DNA from: Anaspis maculata
Taxonomy: Eukaryota > Arthropoda > Insecta > Coleoptera > Scraptiidae
Assembly (NCBI GenBank): GCA_949128115.1
Contig: OX421963.1
Coordinates: 87,181,602-87,245,601 of the forward strand
Length of the DNA: 64,000 nt
Direction of reading: 5' to 3'
The stretch's first letter is position 1. Each line of letters starts with the position of its first letter. The position numbers and the translations under genes were made by a program. Positions 1 to 12,399 of this stretch are shown here, piece by piece. The notes under the pieces were generated by a model. The model did no database searches. It saw only the letters and a program-made list of their open reading frames with translations, and was not told the DNA's origin.

Positions 1-2660
1 GGTAACTGCTTCTTGAACATTTTCCAATTTTTTTTCCCCAATTTCCCGTGAATTTATTCTCTGTTGAGAATGTAAAACAAGCCTGTGTTATCGAGACCGG
101 GCTTGAATGATAGGGCCTCAAATTAAGCCTTAAGCCAAATTAAGCAGGCCAAAACTATTTTGAGGATTTCTCCCTCAAAAATGGAGATAAAAACACAATT
201 TTCTTTTATACGGCCCTTGGGCTGCACTGAAATATCATTACGAAATTAACACTAATACGAGATTAAATGGATTTCAATCTGGCCAATCCTAGTAGGTTGA
301 CCATGGGAATTGCATGAAATCTTTAGCTGATCAATCATTGGATCATTCTCTTTTGTGGAACCAGAATTTCTGTTATTCACCAACGAATACTGACCAAAAG
401 AAATTTCACTAATCTCGTATTATATTAATTGAGTTTTGGTGCGACCCAGGGTGAGTGGTGAGTGTATTACAAAATTGAGTATACAGAGCGTTTTTTCCTC
501 GGTTTTTCCAATTATGTGAGAAAAAATATTTTTTCTTTCTTGTTGACAACTTTAAAAAAAAACTGTACTCAATTTTCTACGTCTTTCAAAATTATATCAC
601 AGTTGATAACTTTTTTCTTTATCTAAAAATATCCCAGTAACCCTTTAGAAACTTTTCTGGTGTTTTGGGGCTATTGGGCTCCTGAAAAAATGTGGGGCAA
701 CCCAAACGGAAACAAGGTGGAGAAACATTTGATGGAATCCCATCAAAATCTCCATATCTCTTTATCTTAATTTTTTAAGGAGGAATATTGATACCCTGCG
801 TATATACAGCCTTAATTGACGATTTTTACAATCGAGTGATTTGGGAGAAGGTTTCAGGTTTTACCGGAATATTCAAATTTTTGCCTGCAAATTATTTCCA
901 ATCTTTCTTTCTGATTTCAACTTTCCACCTGAAGAAGGGACGTTTTGAACAAAATCTCCCATAGGTTGTTGGATACTAGATAGATGGTCCGAGATATAGT
1001 CGGAAAAATTTTGTGTCGCTCACAACAGATTTTTTATAATGGTCTTGTTTGAAACAGGTGTACTATTAGAGAGATGTATACCTATCATTTCAGTAGGTAA
1101 ATATATTGTATGTACCTAGGTATACGGTATACCTATCTATTCATAAAGGAAATGCAATCTTTTTGTTCATCTAAAAAATAATATTGTCACATAAAAATAG
1201 ATACAATCATCAGCATGAATCTGCACGTGCCCTGTAATAAGTCCCAGAGCGCGATGAATATACGCCTAAATAAGGGTTGTTAAGCTTTTGACTGTCGAAT
1301 CGCATCCAGCGGGGCAAGAGCGATTATGCTCCCTTTGCTCTTCTCCCTTCTATATAATCATTATATCCCACGGAAACCCACCATCACCACCGCAGGAACT
1401 CATTTTAATCCCGGCTTGATTTTATGAAGTCCGGGGTACTTATAATCAGCCAATAATTATCGGATCACGTCAAAAGCGCATCCACCATCAAGCCATGTAT
1501 AACACCGCGCAGAGTAGAGGCGTTCATTGTATTATAATTGCATGTATCATTAAAAGCTTTCAGGAAAATACAAGCATGGATATGGTAAAGTCAAAATTGA
1601 GAAGTATAGAAGTATTGAATTCGTAGGTATGATTAGTAGCTCAAAGAACAATGGAAAAATGTTCGAAATACTCAGAAAAATGTAGACAAGAAATATTCAT
1701 TGTTCTCTATTGAAGCGAGTTCAAGAAAAGGTCGAGCTGCACGTTTAATATAGTAGGTAAAACTTTATGTAATGGTGGTGGAAAATGCTTTCTTTTAAAA
1801 ACGTTTCTATAATACGTTTCTTTCTTACATGGTGAGTCTCACGGATATTGAAACAAAACCGACGTAATAAACAGCAATTCCATAAATTTAACTGGATGCA
1901 TAAGCATTTTGGATTCATTAAAATACGCGGTAAAATTCAACGCACAAGAGCCATTACCATTTAGAGAGATTTCACGGAAAGCTCATCTTTCTCTTAGCAC
2001 ACAAACACACACATAACATACCTACACACGCAACATATTGAGTTTAATGAGTTAATAAAAATGCATAGGGCTTTTCATAAAACAAACAGGAAGATACAAA
2101 TATTAGCTTTTGACTTTTTAATAAAAACTGATCGCCCGTGTCCATTTACGGAAGAGTTATGTGATGAAAAGGGCGCCGAATTATCGGGCGTTTTCTCTCG
2201 AGCCGCGCCAGCAAGGGCTTGTGCCCCCTATTTATACAACACATGTGTGTGTGTGTGTGCATTTCAATTTCGTCCTGGATGCGGCCGAATGATGAAGCAT
2301 CAACCCGCCATCATCGGACAGACTCCGCCAGAAAGAACGGGAAAAAGCACACCGTTCTAATGCTAATTGAATTCTAACAGGTGGTCCGGAAGACATCACG
2401 TATAATTAAAAGAAAAACAATAATTTCTGACGTGTTTATTATCGATCAAGCGGTAACTCAACAGGCTATTATAAAATCTTGTTTCGTTTGATTAGCAAAG
2501 TGTATAGGTAATTCTATATACAGGTGTCCGAAGTTTGAGTGCAGAAACTTTGATAAGCCTCGACACCAAGGTCTTGATAAGCCAGGCCGGTTTTGCATTT
2601 TCAAGTGTGAAACTCTCGGAAAATTCGGAAAATGTTCAAGAACCCGTTACCTCTTGTTTG
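1..2660. repeat. anonymous DNA bounded by a dispersed repeat in inverted orientation
   Basis: Positions 1-130 and the reverse complement of about 2530-2660 share a degenerate motif: a GTTCTTGAACATTTTCC start, then a stretch around AATGCAAAAC. A third copy lies at about 13040-13260 in the same orientation as 1-130. This makes 1-2660 either one old inverted-repeat element or two independent copies. The interior shows nothing I can recognise as a gene. It holds a CA-rich microsatellite near 1998-2035 and a GT run at 2246-2263. The 99- and 65-codon open frames here have no recognisable motifs. Confidence 0.4.
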
Positions 2661-3005
2661 AAAAAAATCGTCGTCATGTCTGTCGCGAGACTTCTTATCG
2701 TAGCATCCTTTCTTCAACGTCTTCGAAGATAATTTGAATTATCTGTAAAATTGCCTTGATGGTGCAATATTATTTTTGTACATACACTGTTTAATTCAAA
2801 TTTGCATACTTATTCCACATTGCAGTTTATCGAGTTGGCAACGGATTGTTTTTGTTTTCAATTCGGTTGTAAAGTAAACAGAGTTGAAAAACACACGATA
2901 GAAACGGCCAGGTTTTCCTTTTGGTTGCAGATTTTCAAAATTTATTTATTCAACTTATTCTGAGTTGACCTGTGATTCGCCTCTTTGTATCGTATATTAC
3001 CTATA

Positions 3006-5402
3006 GGCCAGTCAAATAAGGAAAGCTGGAGGGAAAAACCTTTGGAGTTTTGGAAATTTGACAGTAATGTCCGGTAAGGTGTACTGTTAAACATACTAAA
3101 AGTCCCCAACTTTACCTTATCGAGCTCGAGCCGCCATCTTGGAAAAATGGTCCTTCGATCCAGTTTTCTGCTTATATTCCGCTAATCATCAGAGATATTC
3201 AATTGAGTTTAATAAAAAAATCAAGAATATAAAATTGTCTACAGAAATTGTTTCATACCGATTTTTTCCTCGTATCTGTTGATATTAATAAAATTGAATT
3301 AACACAAAAAAAATCGAAAAATTAGCAATTTTTTTGCCTATAGCTAGAGATATTGTCTTCAAAATTTGTGAAGATGTTGGCAGTCTACATCAAAGCTAAA
3401 CCTGACAGTTGAGGTAGAAAAAAAAAAATTCGAAAATATTTTTTAATTTTTTTTTAATTAAGCAAAAATTTGGTTTTCGAGTTTGACATTTCAAACAGGG
3501 CGGAGTAAAGGTTCCAATCGAACATCAATCAGTTTTGATATTTACATATAGTAAGACAAGATTTCATCAGTATTGTGCCTTCACGAGCTTCTGGAATACT
3601 CGATATGAATTAAACTAAAAGATCAATAGCTAAGTTCAAAAAGTGTTATCGATTGGTTCTGAAGGAAACATTCCGAAACAAAAGACAGGGATACAGGAGG
3701 TTCAAAGGTTATTCAACTGTATATGAGCCCCATATTGATGTGCCTCATCCAAAATAGTACAAAAGAATCAATCAAAATGTTCAAATCCACCCTGTATAAC
3801 AAAAAGTAACGATACAAAATAAAAGTAGTGAAGCATACCTGGTGCCAAAAATACAGCCTTTACATTGCTGGGAAAAAGAACAAAATTAGTTAAATCGCTT
3901 ATTTTTTTGATTTTTTTTTGTTAATTCAATTTCAATTATATCAACAGATACGAGGAAAAAATCGGTATGAAATAATTTTTGTAGACAATTTTATAGCCTT
4001 GATTTTTCGTTAAACTTAATTGAATATTTCTGATGATTAGCGGAATACAGGGTGATTCACCACCAAATGGACATAGCCTAAGGGTAGGTCCAGTTTTTTC
4101 AGGCAAACCAGGATCTGGCTTTGAAAATTTCCCAACGCTGTTCGTTTTAAAGTTACAGGGTGATTCATGTATTTAGTCGATTTTTTAAATAAGCCATATC
4201 TTTATAACGATTCAATGGATTCGACTGAAATTTTGTGAGTTGTTTCTACCATTGATAATTGACACATCGCCTAATCAAGCAGTTCGAAATTTCCAGGGCC
4301 GGCCTTAATAAAAAAAACTTCAAAGTTTTTTCAAAATAGACGTTCTGTATGTACATTTTTTCAAATTGATTTTCACATTCAGAAACTACATAAAACATGC
4401 TATAAGTATCGCAAAAAAATTGCTTGGCACTATTGAGCTGTCAATATAATTTCGATAATCCTGAGAATTTTTGAGGTTAAGATTTTTTGTGAATTCATTA
4501 TTTGGAATATTTGCAGATGATCTATTATGGCCTTGAATTTCAACCGTTTCGTCAAAAAAATTAAAAAAAAAGATTCCAACGTTTTCCAGTAACTAACTAA
4601 CTAGAAGCAACAAAAAATTTTATGAAAATTTTCGAAAGATTTATGTCACGTCTCTCAATTTCAGGTCAATGTGGGATAGGAGTGAAGCTGAGGGACGTTA
4701 CAATTTTTTTTATTTCAATTCTGATGAATTTTTTTTAATTTTTTTTTTGACGAAACAGCTGGAATTCAAGGCCATAATAGATTATTTTCGAATATTTTGA
4801 ATTATCAATTTACAAAAAATCCAAACCTCAAAAATTTTCAGGATCATCAGAATTTTATTGACAGCTCAATGGTGCCAAGCAATTTTTTTTGCGATATTAT
4901 TAGCATGTTTCATATGGTTTCTGAATATGAATGTAAATTTCGAAACATTATGCATACAGAATGTCTTTTTTTGAAAAAAGCTTCAAAGTTTCGTTTTCAA
5001 AGCCGGCCCTGAAAATTTTGAACTGTTCGATAGAGCGATGTTTCATCTATCAATAGAAGAATAAACTCACAAAATTTCAATCGAATCCATTGAGTCGTTC
5101 TGAAGATAGAGCTTGTCAAAACATTCTACGAAATACATGAATCACCCTGTAGCTTCGAAACGAACAACTTTATAGAAATTTCAAAACCAGATCCTGGTTT
5201 GCCTGGAGAAACTGGACCTACCCTTGAGCCATGTCTATTTGGTGGTGAATCACCCTGTATAAGCAGAAAACTGGATCGAAGGACCATTTTTCCAAGATGG
5301 CGGCTCGAGCTCAATAGGTAGAGTTGAGCACTTTTAGTATGTTTAACAGTACACCTTACCGGACACTACTGTCAAATTTCCAAAACTCCTATTTGACTGG
5401 CC
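3006..5402. mobile_element. fold-back MITE inserted in the BEL LTR (TA target)
   Basis: Left end GGCCAGTCAAATA and right end TATTTGACTGGCC are perfect inverted termini flanked by TA on both sides (3004-3005, 5403-5404). The arms extend inward for about 300 bp: the left arm from 3006 to about 3340 pairs with about 3890-4047 joined to 5258-5402. The TA duplication points to a Tc1/mariner-type mobiliser. The comparison LTR at 28530 lacks the insert and acts as an empty site. No transposase ORF is present, so the element is non-autonomous. Confidence 0.8.
4048..5257. mobile_element. second MITE nested in the right arm of the first
   Basis: The element starts CAGGGTGATTCACCACC and ends with its reverse complement, flanked by TA at 4046-4047 and 5258-5259. 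It is palindromic almost throughout, centred near 4655, with arms of roughly 600 bp. Removing it plus one TA restores a sequence that pairs exactly with the host MITE's left arm near 3160-3185. That demonstrates the nesting order. CAGGGTG termini with TA duplication are typical of Tc1/mariner-mobilised MITEs. Confidence 0.85.
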
Positions 5403-5523
5403 TACTACCTCGTTACCTACATGACGTGTGCTAGAGCCCCACAACAGATCTTCAAGATCTCAAGCAGCGTTATGTAAGTACTCTCAATTTTATTCCTTGG
5501 TCAAACTCAGCGTATATCCCTCA

Positions 5524-6400
5524 TGTTATGGTCCTTCGTTCCTGAATCATTGACATACTAAACTACGAACAAATCAATACGTCGTCCAAAAAAAATTTGC
5601 CCTATTTCAATTCGATGTAAATTTGGATAACTACAATGAATTTGCATTCTGTTTGAAGTGTCTGTTGACTTGATCCTTTGGCTATCAGTTCGTGGTTTTG
5701 CAAGACACTAGATAATCCACATAAATTTTGTACAGGGTGTTCAATGAAACAGTGCAAAATTTCTGAACCGTCATGAAGCTCCCGTTCGAAAAAGAATTTT
5801 TTTCTCTCGAATTTTCACTACAAAGAAGACGAGGTAGGCCTTGAAGTAGTAGTACAGGGTGGTGCTTGGATCATCTGCTTATCTTCTTCATTTACAGGGT
5901 GAGCACACAAAAATCATCTTTTTGGTTTTGCATGGATAACTTTTTTCGTCGTTGACCGATTTTGAAAATTAGTGGCTCATATTGAAGCTGAAACTTTAGG
6001 TAAAAAGACCTGAGGATAAAAATTGACTCAAGGCAAACATTCAGAATCAAGTGTTCAATAAAAGTTGTTCCAAATCTTAAACGTCGCCTACAGCTCGTTT
6101 GGGAGAAGGATTAGCTGAAAGTCACTTTTCTTTCGAAGGAATCATTTATTTTGAATGATATCCATGATATCCAATGATATCCATATCCATCCATGAATGA
6201 TAATGAGTTTATGTACATATCCACTTCTCGGTGTTCGTAAGTTAATTTTTTCTCCTCGTTTACTTTCGTAGAGCATTTGTTTTTTCCCACTCGCCTTGTG
6301 TGCAGCTTCCCTGCTATTCGTTGTGACATAGTAGTAATAAAGTTCGTGAAATTGCCAACTTGCGCGTCAGTTTTGCCCTGCGGTATCGAATTATCTAGGT
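5524..6400. other. BEL leader region, degraded; no gene seen
   Basis: This lies between the 5' LTR and the first recognisable BEL coding remains. TGGTCCTTCG shortly after the LTR end could be a primer-binding site, but I cannot match it to a tRNA with confidence. Two short TACAGGGTG motifs (near 5733 and 5896) suggest further MITE ends. A gag gene expected here was not recognised. Confidence 0.35.
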
Positions 6401-6414
6401 TGCAACATTGAATT

Positions 6415-6870
6415 GTAACTTGTCTTCAGATTCACCTGGTCTCTCGCTCGATGTTTTACTTGGAACAGCTCAAGCCCGCATCCGAGATGCTTCTGGACAC
6501 GGGCATCCATGCAGATTGGTTATAGACCCAGAGAGTCAGTTGAATTTCGTTAACACTATGCTTGTGAACACTTTGTGTCTCTCAGGTAAGGAATGTTCCT
6601 ATGACATTTCTGATATCGGTTGATCGTCTCCACTTCGCGTGAAAGGCATGGTTTCTCGTGCGCTTCCATCTCGTTTTCTCCATCATGGAGAAACCAAACC
6701 TCTTCTCAATTTCGATGCAGTGGTACTCCCGTCCATTACTTCTTGTCTCCCCACTGCTTCCCTCTCTTATGCTCTTTTTTAACGTTTGAGTTCGCTTTCT
6801 TTGGCTGATCCATCGTTTGTTCAACCATCACATGTTGACATTCTTCTTGGAGCACAAGCTTAGATTGACA
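6415..6870 (+). pseudogene. BEL/Pao pol remnant: aspartic protease-like (DUF1758) region
   Basis: Translation with frame changes gives VLLGTAQARIRD, a degenerate IDPESQ (family active-site pattern IDxGSQ), and then the downstream signature LADPSF..P.HVDILLGAQA. In BEL/Pao polyproteins this domain matures the Gag-Pol product. The active-site glycine is replaced by glutamate and several frameshifts and stops separate the motifs, so the copy is non-functional. It heads the series of BEL fragments that continues at 7040, 10580 and 27590. Confidence 0.75.
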
Positions 6871-7039
6871 TTTTGCCAGCATCTTCTTCCATTGTCAAGG
6901 GCCAACCTCCAGCCAATTAATTTACACTGATCTCGGGTGAATCATTCTGGGTTCTGTGGAAGTGAATCAACCTTTTTTGTTTTTGTCGCTATTTGTTTCA
7001 GCTTTATCTCTTGAAAACTTGATTCGTTCTTTCTGGTAA

Positions 7040-7920
7040 ACCTAAGAAGTATCCGGCCCTGTGCCTTCTTCTCCTGATGAGATTAAATACAAAAACCATT
7101 TTGTAAAACATGTATCACGTGATTCCTCAGGTCGTTCTACTGTTTATTTACCTTTTAAGGAAGATCTTCGTCCTGACTTGGGAAGTACTCGTTCTGTTGC
7201 CCTTCAGCGATTCCACAAACTTGAAAATCGCTTCTCTAGAGATTCCAATTTGGCTGTTTTATATCGTAACAACTTGAAAGATTACGTTGATCAGAACCAC
7301 ACGATTCCTGCTTCGAAATCGTTGCCATGTTCTCACGCGTCATGGAGTTTTCAAAGAAAGTTCAACCACCGCCTTGCGTGCTGTCTTCAACCCTTCTGAG
7401 AGAAGTGACCCCAAGCTTCTGAGTGATATCGGTAATATCATTACAAATCTGATTGTCAATATCAGCACTTTTTTGGCGTTTTTCACCTGAAGCCCCAGTC
7501 CAGGAGTGGGAGCTTCGGACAGTAACCTTTGGCACGACGTCATCACCATTTCTGGCTCAACGAGTTTTGGAGCAGTTGATACAAGACGAAGTGAACAATT
7601 TCCCTCGTCCGCACGCGGCCCAGATACTTTCCTCTTGCTGCTATACTGATGAAATTGTTTTTGGTGCTCGTTCAACTGATGAAGCTATTTCTCTTCAGCA
7701 GGAAATGATGCAGTTTTTGCAATCTGGTTCATTTGAGATTCGCAAGAACGTTCAATGTTAATGGGTATTTGATTCCTGTTTTTATTTTACTTCAAGTACT
7801 GAAACGCATCACTTGTACGGGTCGAAAACACGCGGAGGAAAAATCAATAAGTGTATTGGGAGTTGAGCGTGCGATGCAAGTTCACCACATGGTTAAAAGA
7901 TGTCGCTAGCCGTGTAATGT
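7040..7920 (+). pseudogene. BEL/Pao pol remnant: reverse transcriptase with internal deletion
   Basis: The pre-RT segment reads HFVKHVSRDSSGRSTVYLPF, followed by a SR..AL.RFHKLENR block, as in BEL polyproteins. After a VFKESSTTALRAVF block, much of the RT fingers and palm is missing. Sequence resumes at about 7500 with RTVTFGTTSSPFLAQRVLEQ and CCYTDEIVFGA, which stands where the catalytic YVDD is expected. One essential aspartate is therefore lost. A LGVE motif near 7855 corresponds to the connection region. Stops and frameshifts show it is dead. Confidence 0.8.
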
Positions 7921-10400
7921 CCACGCAGAAAGTTCGAGACCTGGTATAAAACAATTTGGCTATAATTCTTTGGTCACTCTCAACTCCACATCGAAGACGA
8001 GTCGCTGTCCGTGTGCTCCGCCGCATCTCGGAATTACGCCGCACCTCGTGTGCCATTGCACGGACATCGGCGCTCCCAAAATAGATGCGCGACAATATTT
8101 CCGACGTCTGATTACCATTACGCTCATCGCCATACGCGCCCGGCGCCCGTGGCACAGTCCAGCCCGCCATCGAAGAGATTTCCATCCGCGCCGTGGTAGG
8201 ATTAGATGTGATTTGCCCCGTCTACATCAAGCTCTTCATCATCGGAGTTGCAGTCGTCGCACCACTCGCGCTTGATTGTTCATCCCAAATTTCTAAATAC
8301 CGGAATTGCACATTTGCTCGCGTTCGCGTGAAAATTAGTATCAAGCTTGTTGGATTTTGCACCGGTGCGCACCTCCTTTCTCCTCCGGGATTAAATTGCG
8401 TCGTGCTTTGGGAGACGTCTTTTACCAGGGAGTTTTTAAGCTAAAGCAAGAGCCTTTGGACCGTGTGGGTATCGCGAGTAACCGAGGTAGACCTGAGTGC
8501 GTCATTTGCCTCCGAAGAGATTGTATAATTTCATATCCATGGGGTTGTAACCCTTCACACAGAACGCTGCCTATTGGAAGAGGAACCTGCATCGAACACT
8601 TGCATTTATCTCTGATAACAAGCTCCGTGGCGACGTGTCCTGATCTACCTTCGGGCTGTGTCTTGATCTTCCGGTGTCATGTGTCCTGATCAGTTTCGGG
8701 CTGTGTCTTGATCTTCCGGTGTCATGTGTCCTGATCGACTCTCGAGTCGTGTCTTGATCTTCCACCGGACGTGTCCTGATCAGTTTCGGGCTGTGTCTTG
8801 ATCTTCCACCGGACGTGTCCTGATCAGTTTCGGGGTCGTGTCTTGATCTTCTCCAGCTGGGCTGAGCTTCAGTGCTGGATGCTAGTGCTCGCAGAACGGT
8901 ACCTCGCGGTGGAAAAGGAGCGATCTTGTGGGGTGGGGTAGACGACCTACGATTGAGATTTGCAATGTCCTAGAAAGCCACGATCGACACGGGGTAGACT
9001 TCAACTTCTCAGTGGGTGGTACCTGCAGTCCAGGGGTTGGAGTTGGAACTTCGACAGAGCTTTGAACGACACTTCTGAATACGCGCTGCTGAGTTTAGGG
9101 AATCGCGAAACGAGGAACTGGAAAGAACTAAAATCGCGTTTGTTGAAACCAGGGTTCGGACCCTGTTCTAGAGTCGTAATTGTTAATAATAATCGGTTTA
9201 GGACAACGACCCCCCCCCCCCTCCGTGAAACTAATATGACTTTGTTTTAGCGTGCAACTGCAGTTATTTAGATTTCCATTCTGGTTGTATTATTGAGTAC
9301 AAGAGAATTATTTTAATGACGAATGTGATGGAGAGGAGTTTCACCTAGAGTGACGTCCGGTTGGTTCATCGCGTAATTAATGAATTTGTTGCAGTTTCCC
9401 CTGAAGTTGATAGAGATTGTTTGAATGAGATTGTAGGTATAATGATTTGTTACGGCTCAATAGTTGGTTAGCAATCTGATATTTATTCATAGGGAATAAT
9501 AGTTGTTTCGAAGCCTTCTCGCGTTAGTTCGTCGGCGAGCACCTTAGTAGGTTTTTAGCAACAATGGGGTTCACTTCACACAAACAGAACGGGGTTCAAT
9601 CCAAAGGGTCTTCACGTGGGAAAGTTTGTACCTTGACTTGAGTAATTGTTCGCGTACACCATTGGTTCCGAAGTTTTTGGAAGGGTGAAATTTGGTTTTA
9701 CATTTCCGGCTATAGACACTCGCGGTCGTGAAATCCTTCTAAGCTTCAAGGGCAATTCAAGGTGAAAATAGGTCCAGTTCTCCACAAGGGCACAGGCCAC
9801 ATCCAATCCCTTCCAAAACGGGCAAAAGATTACCATAGCCTAAAAAGAGTCATGCAAAAAGAATAGTCCAGAAAATAAGAGACGCAGCCTTTGAAAAGAG
9901 TTCCTAATAGGAGGAGCCCCGCACACACCGGCCCACGAACTTAGATTGTAGGGAACAGGGGACAACAGAAAAGAGAAGGGGGAGTTCCCATCGCTCGCAA
10001 AAGTCACTCAAACCCTTTTTCGGTGTCTAGACGCTGGGCCTAACCCTAACATAACCTATAACACTAACTTAAATGTTGAATCTGATGAATCCACGATAAG
10101 AATTTCGAACCACGCAACCCAAACAAAGTTTAAATGTTGGTCAAGGTGTAGAATCAGGTGTTCATCGGAGTATTGATGTGTGATGGCTTTGAAATAATTA
10201 TTAGGGGAAACTCATCTTTCAGGGAACACTTGGAAAACTTAGCTATCTTAGTTACCAGCGTTGAGGTAGGGTTAGTTATAGGAACGAGCCTTTATTTAAA
10301 CACTTTGACATGTAAATAGAAGCCAATATAACGATTTTATGTTACAACTAATTTCTGTGTCTTACTGCGTTCAAACTAGAGGTTAATTCGATCTCAACAC
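7921..10400. mobile_element. foreign block interrupting BEL pol, identity unknown
   Basis: BEL homology stops shortly after 7900 and resumes near 10580 in the next expected domain, so this roughly 2.5-kb block is probably inserted. It holds a 45-bp minisatellite (8635-8860), a C-run at about 9211-9223, and a stretch near 8455-8540 with CVICLRRDC in translation. I saw no transposase or RT motif and could not define terminal repeats. It may be the remains of another LTR element. Confidence 0.4.
8635..8860 (+). repeat. minisatellite, five units of about 45 bp
   Basis: Five head-to-tail units begin GTGTCCTGATC and contain GTGTCTTGATCTTC. Units one and two end in CCGGTGTCAT, and units three and four in CCACCGGAC, so two variants alternate in blocks. 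The fifth unit decays into unique sequence near 8860. The pattern suggests local unequal exchange or replication slippage inside the inserted block. Confidence 0.9.
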
Positions 10401-10559
10401 GCCCAGGATCTCTATCCTCGAACCACAAGAAGGATGCACAACAGGATGGTGTTCTGATACTAGACGATCACCGGCCAAAGCAGTCCCAAGAGCGGGAAAA
10501 GTTATTTAATTCAAATAAGTTGAATTATTTGGAGTATGTTGGGTTGCCTATCCATCCAG

Positions 10560-11177
10560 GCGCAGAAGCTAAAGAGTTAGGGGTGTTTCAGTACCTTAGT
10601 CAACTCATGTGGTTGGCTAAAATTGACTAGGGTGATCCTCTCCCTTCTCCAGCCTTTTCGATACTTGGAAGGTTAAGCACGATGAATTGTCGCTACTGTC
10701 GGAGCTTCGCATTCCTCGTTGCATTTTCCACCCTCGTATCAAAATGTTCAATTGATTGGATTTGCTGACGCTTCGACTAAAGGAACATCTGCTGTCCTTC
10801 ATCTACATATCCTATCTGGTAATGACATTACTTGTCATCTCATCAAGGCCAAAACTCGAGTTTTGAAGACTTTGACGATTCCTTGACTTGAGTCGAATGC
10901 GGCTGTTCTTTTCACTCGTCTTGTTAAGTCGATGAAGTTTTTCATTACTTCTCTCCAAGTTTCAGACATCATCTTGTTCAGTGATTCCACCACAGCTCTG
11001 GCTTGGATTCGTACTCCACCGCATTCTCCCAAGACTTTCGTGTCTAATCGTGTAGTGAAAATTCATGATAATCTCCAGACAGCTACTTGGCGTTACGTTC
11101 CGACTCACTCAAATTCTGCTGACTGCGCCACTCGCGATCTTCTCCCCTCTCAGCTGTTAGACTTTTCTCTGTTGTAG
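10560..11177 (+). pseudogene. BEL/Pao pol remnant: RNase H region
   Basis: Segments in alternating frames match BEL polyproteins in order. A W.AKIDWDDPLP-like block is followed by IRIPRC-like text, then GFADASTKGTSAV (RNase H first acidic motif) near 10760. The longest intact part (10932-11177) contains DSTTALAWIRTPP, VSNRVVKIH and WRYVPTHSNSADCATR. RNase H would degrade the RNA strand of the RNA:DNA hybrid. Frameshifts before 10930 make it non-functional. It is followed directly by the integrase remnant. Confidence 0.8.
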
Positions 11178-11178
11178 C

Positions 11179-12235
11179 ATGGTCCCCCCTTTTTTGTGCC
11201 ATGATGACTCTCATTGGCGTTCTCCTTCCATCGTTCTGCCAGAGGTTATTCCTGAGTCAAAAGAGGCTCACCATGTTTTCGTAGCTCGTGATTCTCCTCC
11301 TTCACCTTTGTTGGACCTCATAGTTCGTCATTCTTCGCTCTTAAAGGTCCAAAGAGTGTTTGCGTATAGTCTACGCTTCATCCCAAATTGCCGTGTGGTC
11401 CGTGCTCAGCGACAATTTGGTCCCGTCACTCCTGATGATTATCAGCAAGCACTTTTGACTATCATCAAGCTGACTCAAGAGCACCATCTTTCTGAAGAAA
11501 TCGGATATGTCACTCAAGATTAACCAAGCTACGGAACTTGTCTCCGTCTCTTTCAGCCCAGGGTTATGTCCTGGTGGAGGGTCGCCTAAAAAATTCTCCT
11601 CTTTCTTGTCTCTCTCGCCATCCGTATCTACTTCCGCGTGATAGCTATTTGGCAGTACTCTTGATCAATCATTCTCATCGTGTCACTTTGCATGGGGGTC
11701 CGAGACTCATCACCTCGCTCATCCATCGGCAGTTCTGGATACCTTCCTTGCGTAGTTTCATTCGAAAACGTATTTTTCGCTGCTTGCGTTGTTACAGGTT
11801 TAAAACTAAACCTTCTCAACCTCTGATGGCTGATTTTCCGTCGTATTGGTTTGATCAAACTCGTTGTTTTGTCTATACTGGCTTGGATTTTGGTGGACCC
11901 TTCTTGCTGAAAAAAGGTTCCTGTCGAAATTTTAAATTGTTGACAGGCTACGTAGCTATGCTTGCTTGTATGGCAATAAAGACCATCTATCTCTATGTTT
12001 GACAGCTTTAAATCGATTTTTTTCTCGCCGTGAACTCCCCTCCAACCTTTATTCGGACCAAGGTCGCAATTTCCGAAGTGCGGCTCGTCATTTGGGTGAA
12101 GTGTATACGTTCATGAAGCAGTCCACTATTGAAATATCCGACCCTTTGGCTCAACGTCACGTCAAATGAAATTTCAATCCTCCTTATGCCCCAAAGGACA
12201 CTATCTGGTTTGGGCGAATTTTGGGCCCGGCGCAA
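11179..12235 (+). pseudogene. BEL/Pao pol remnant: integrase N-terminal and core
   Basis: Three consecutive open stretches (11179-11523, 11538-12002, 11966-12169) give the BEL integrase order. First is a region ending in a VEGRLKNS-like motif, then the zinc-binding module with LLINHSHRVTLHGG and CLRCYRFK, then TGLDFGGPF carrying the first core aspartate, and SDQGRNFRSAARHL with the second. FNPPYAP near 12175 should lead into FGGLWEAG, but the sequence breaks off here. The missing continuation is found at 27590, about 15 kb away. Frameshifts are present. Confidence 0.85.
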
Positions 12236-12399
12236 TAGGTTTTTCTCAAATTGTGGTCGTTTAGCTGCCGTAATTGCTTATATCAAATCGAAATGTTACT
12301 AAGGTAGTGATTTTGAACAATTATGCATGATTTTTTACTTCCCGGTTGTTTTCGAAGTGATTAATTTCAAGAAGAAAAAAAGCTCATAACTGGGCCTGG

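Larger units (their letters stand above)
2788..5523 (+). repeat. 5' LTR of a dead BEL/Pao element, split by a MITE
   Basis: Positions 2788-3005 and 5403-5523 together match the intact LTR copy at 28530-28875. Both begin TGTTTA.TTCAAATT, share the block around TTTATCGAGTTGGCAACGG, and end around CAAACTCAGCG...TATCCCTCA. A 2.4-kb fold-back element interrupts this copy at a TA. The two LTRs differ by many substitutions and small indels, so the BEL insertion is old. I could not find a convincing 5-bp target duplication at the outer ends. Confidence 0.75.

Noticed and set aside
2527..2732. 65-codon frame as a small gene
   Set aside because: It overlaps a dispersed repeat also present at 1-130 and 13040, and shows no motif.
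8635..8860. CRISPR-like array
   Set aside because: The units are contiguous variants without unique spacers, and the context is eukaryotic transposon debris.
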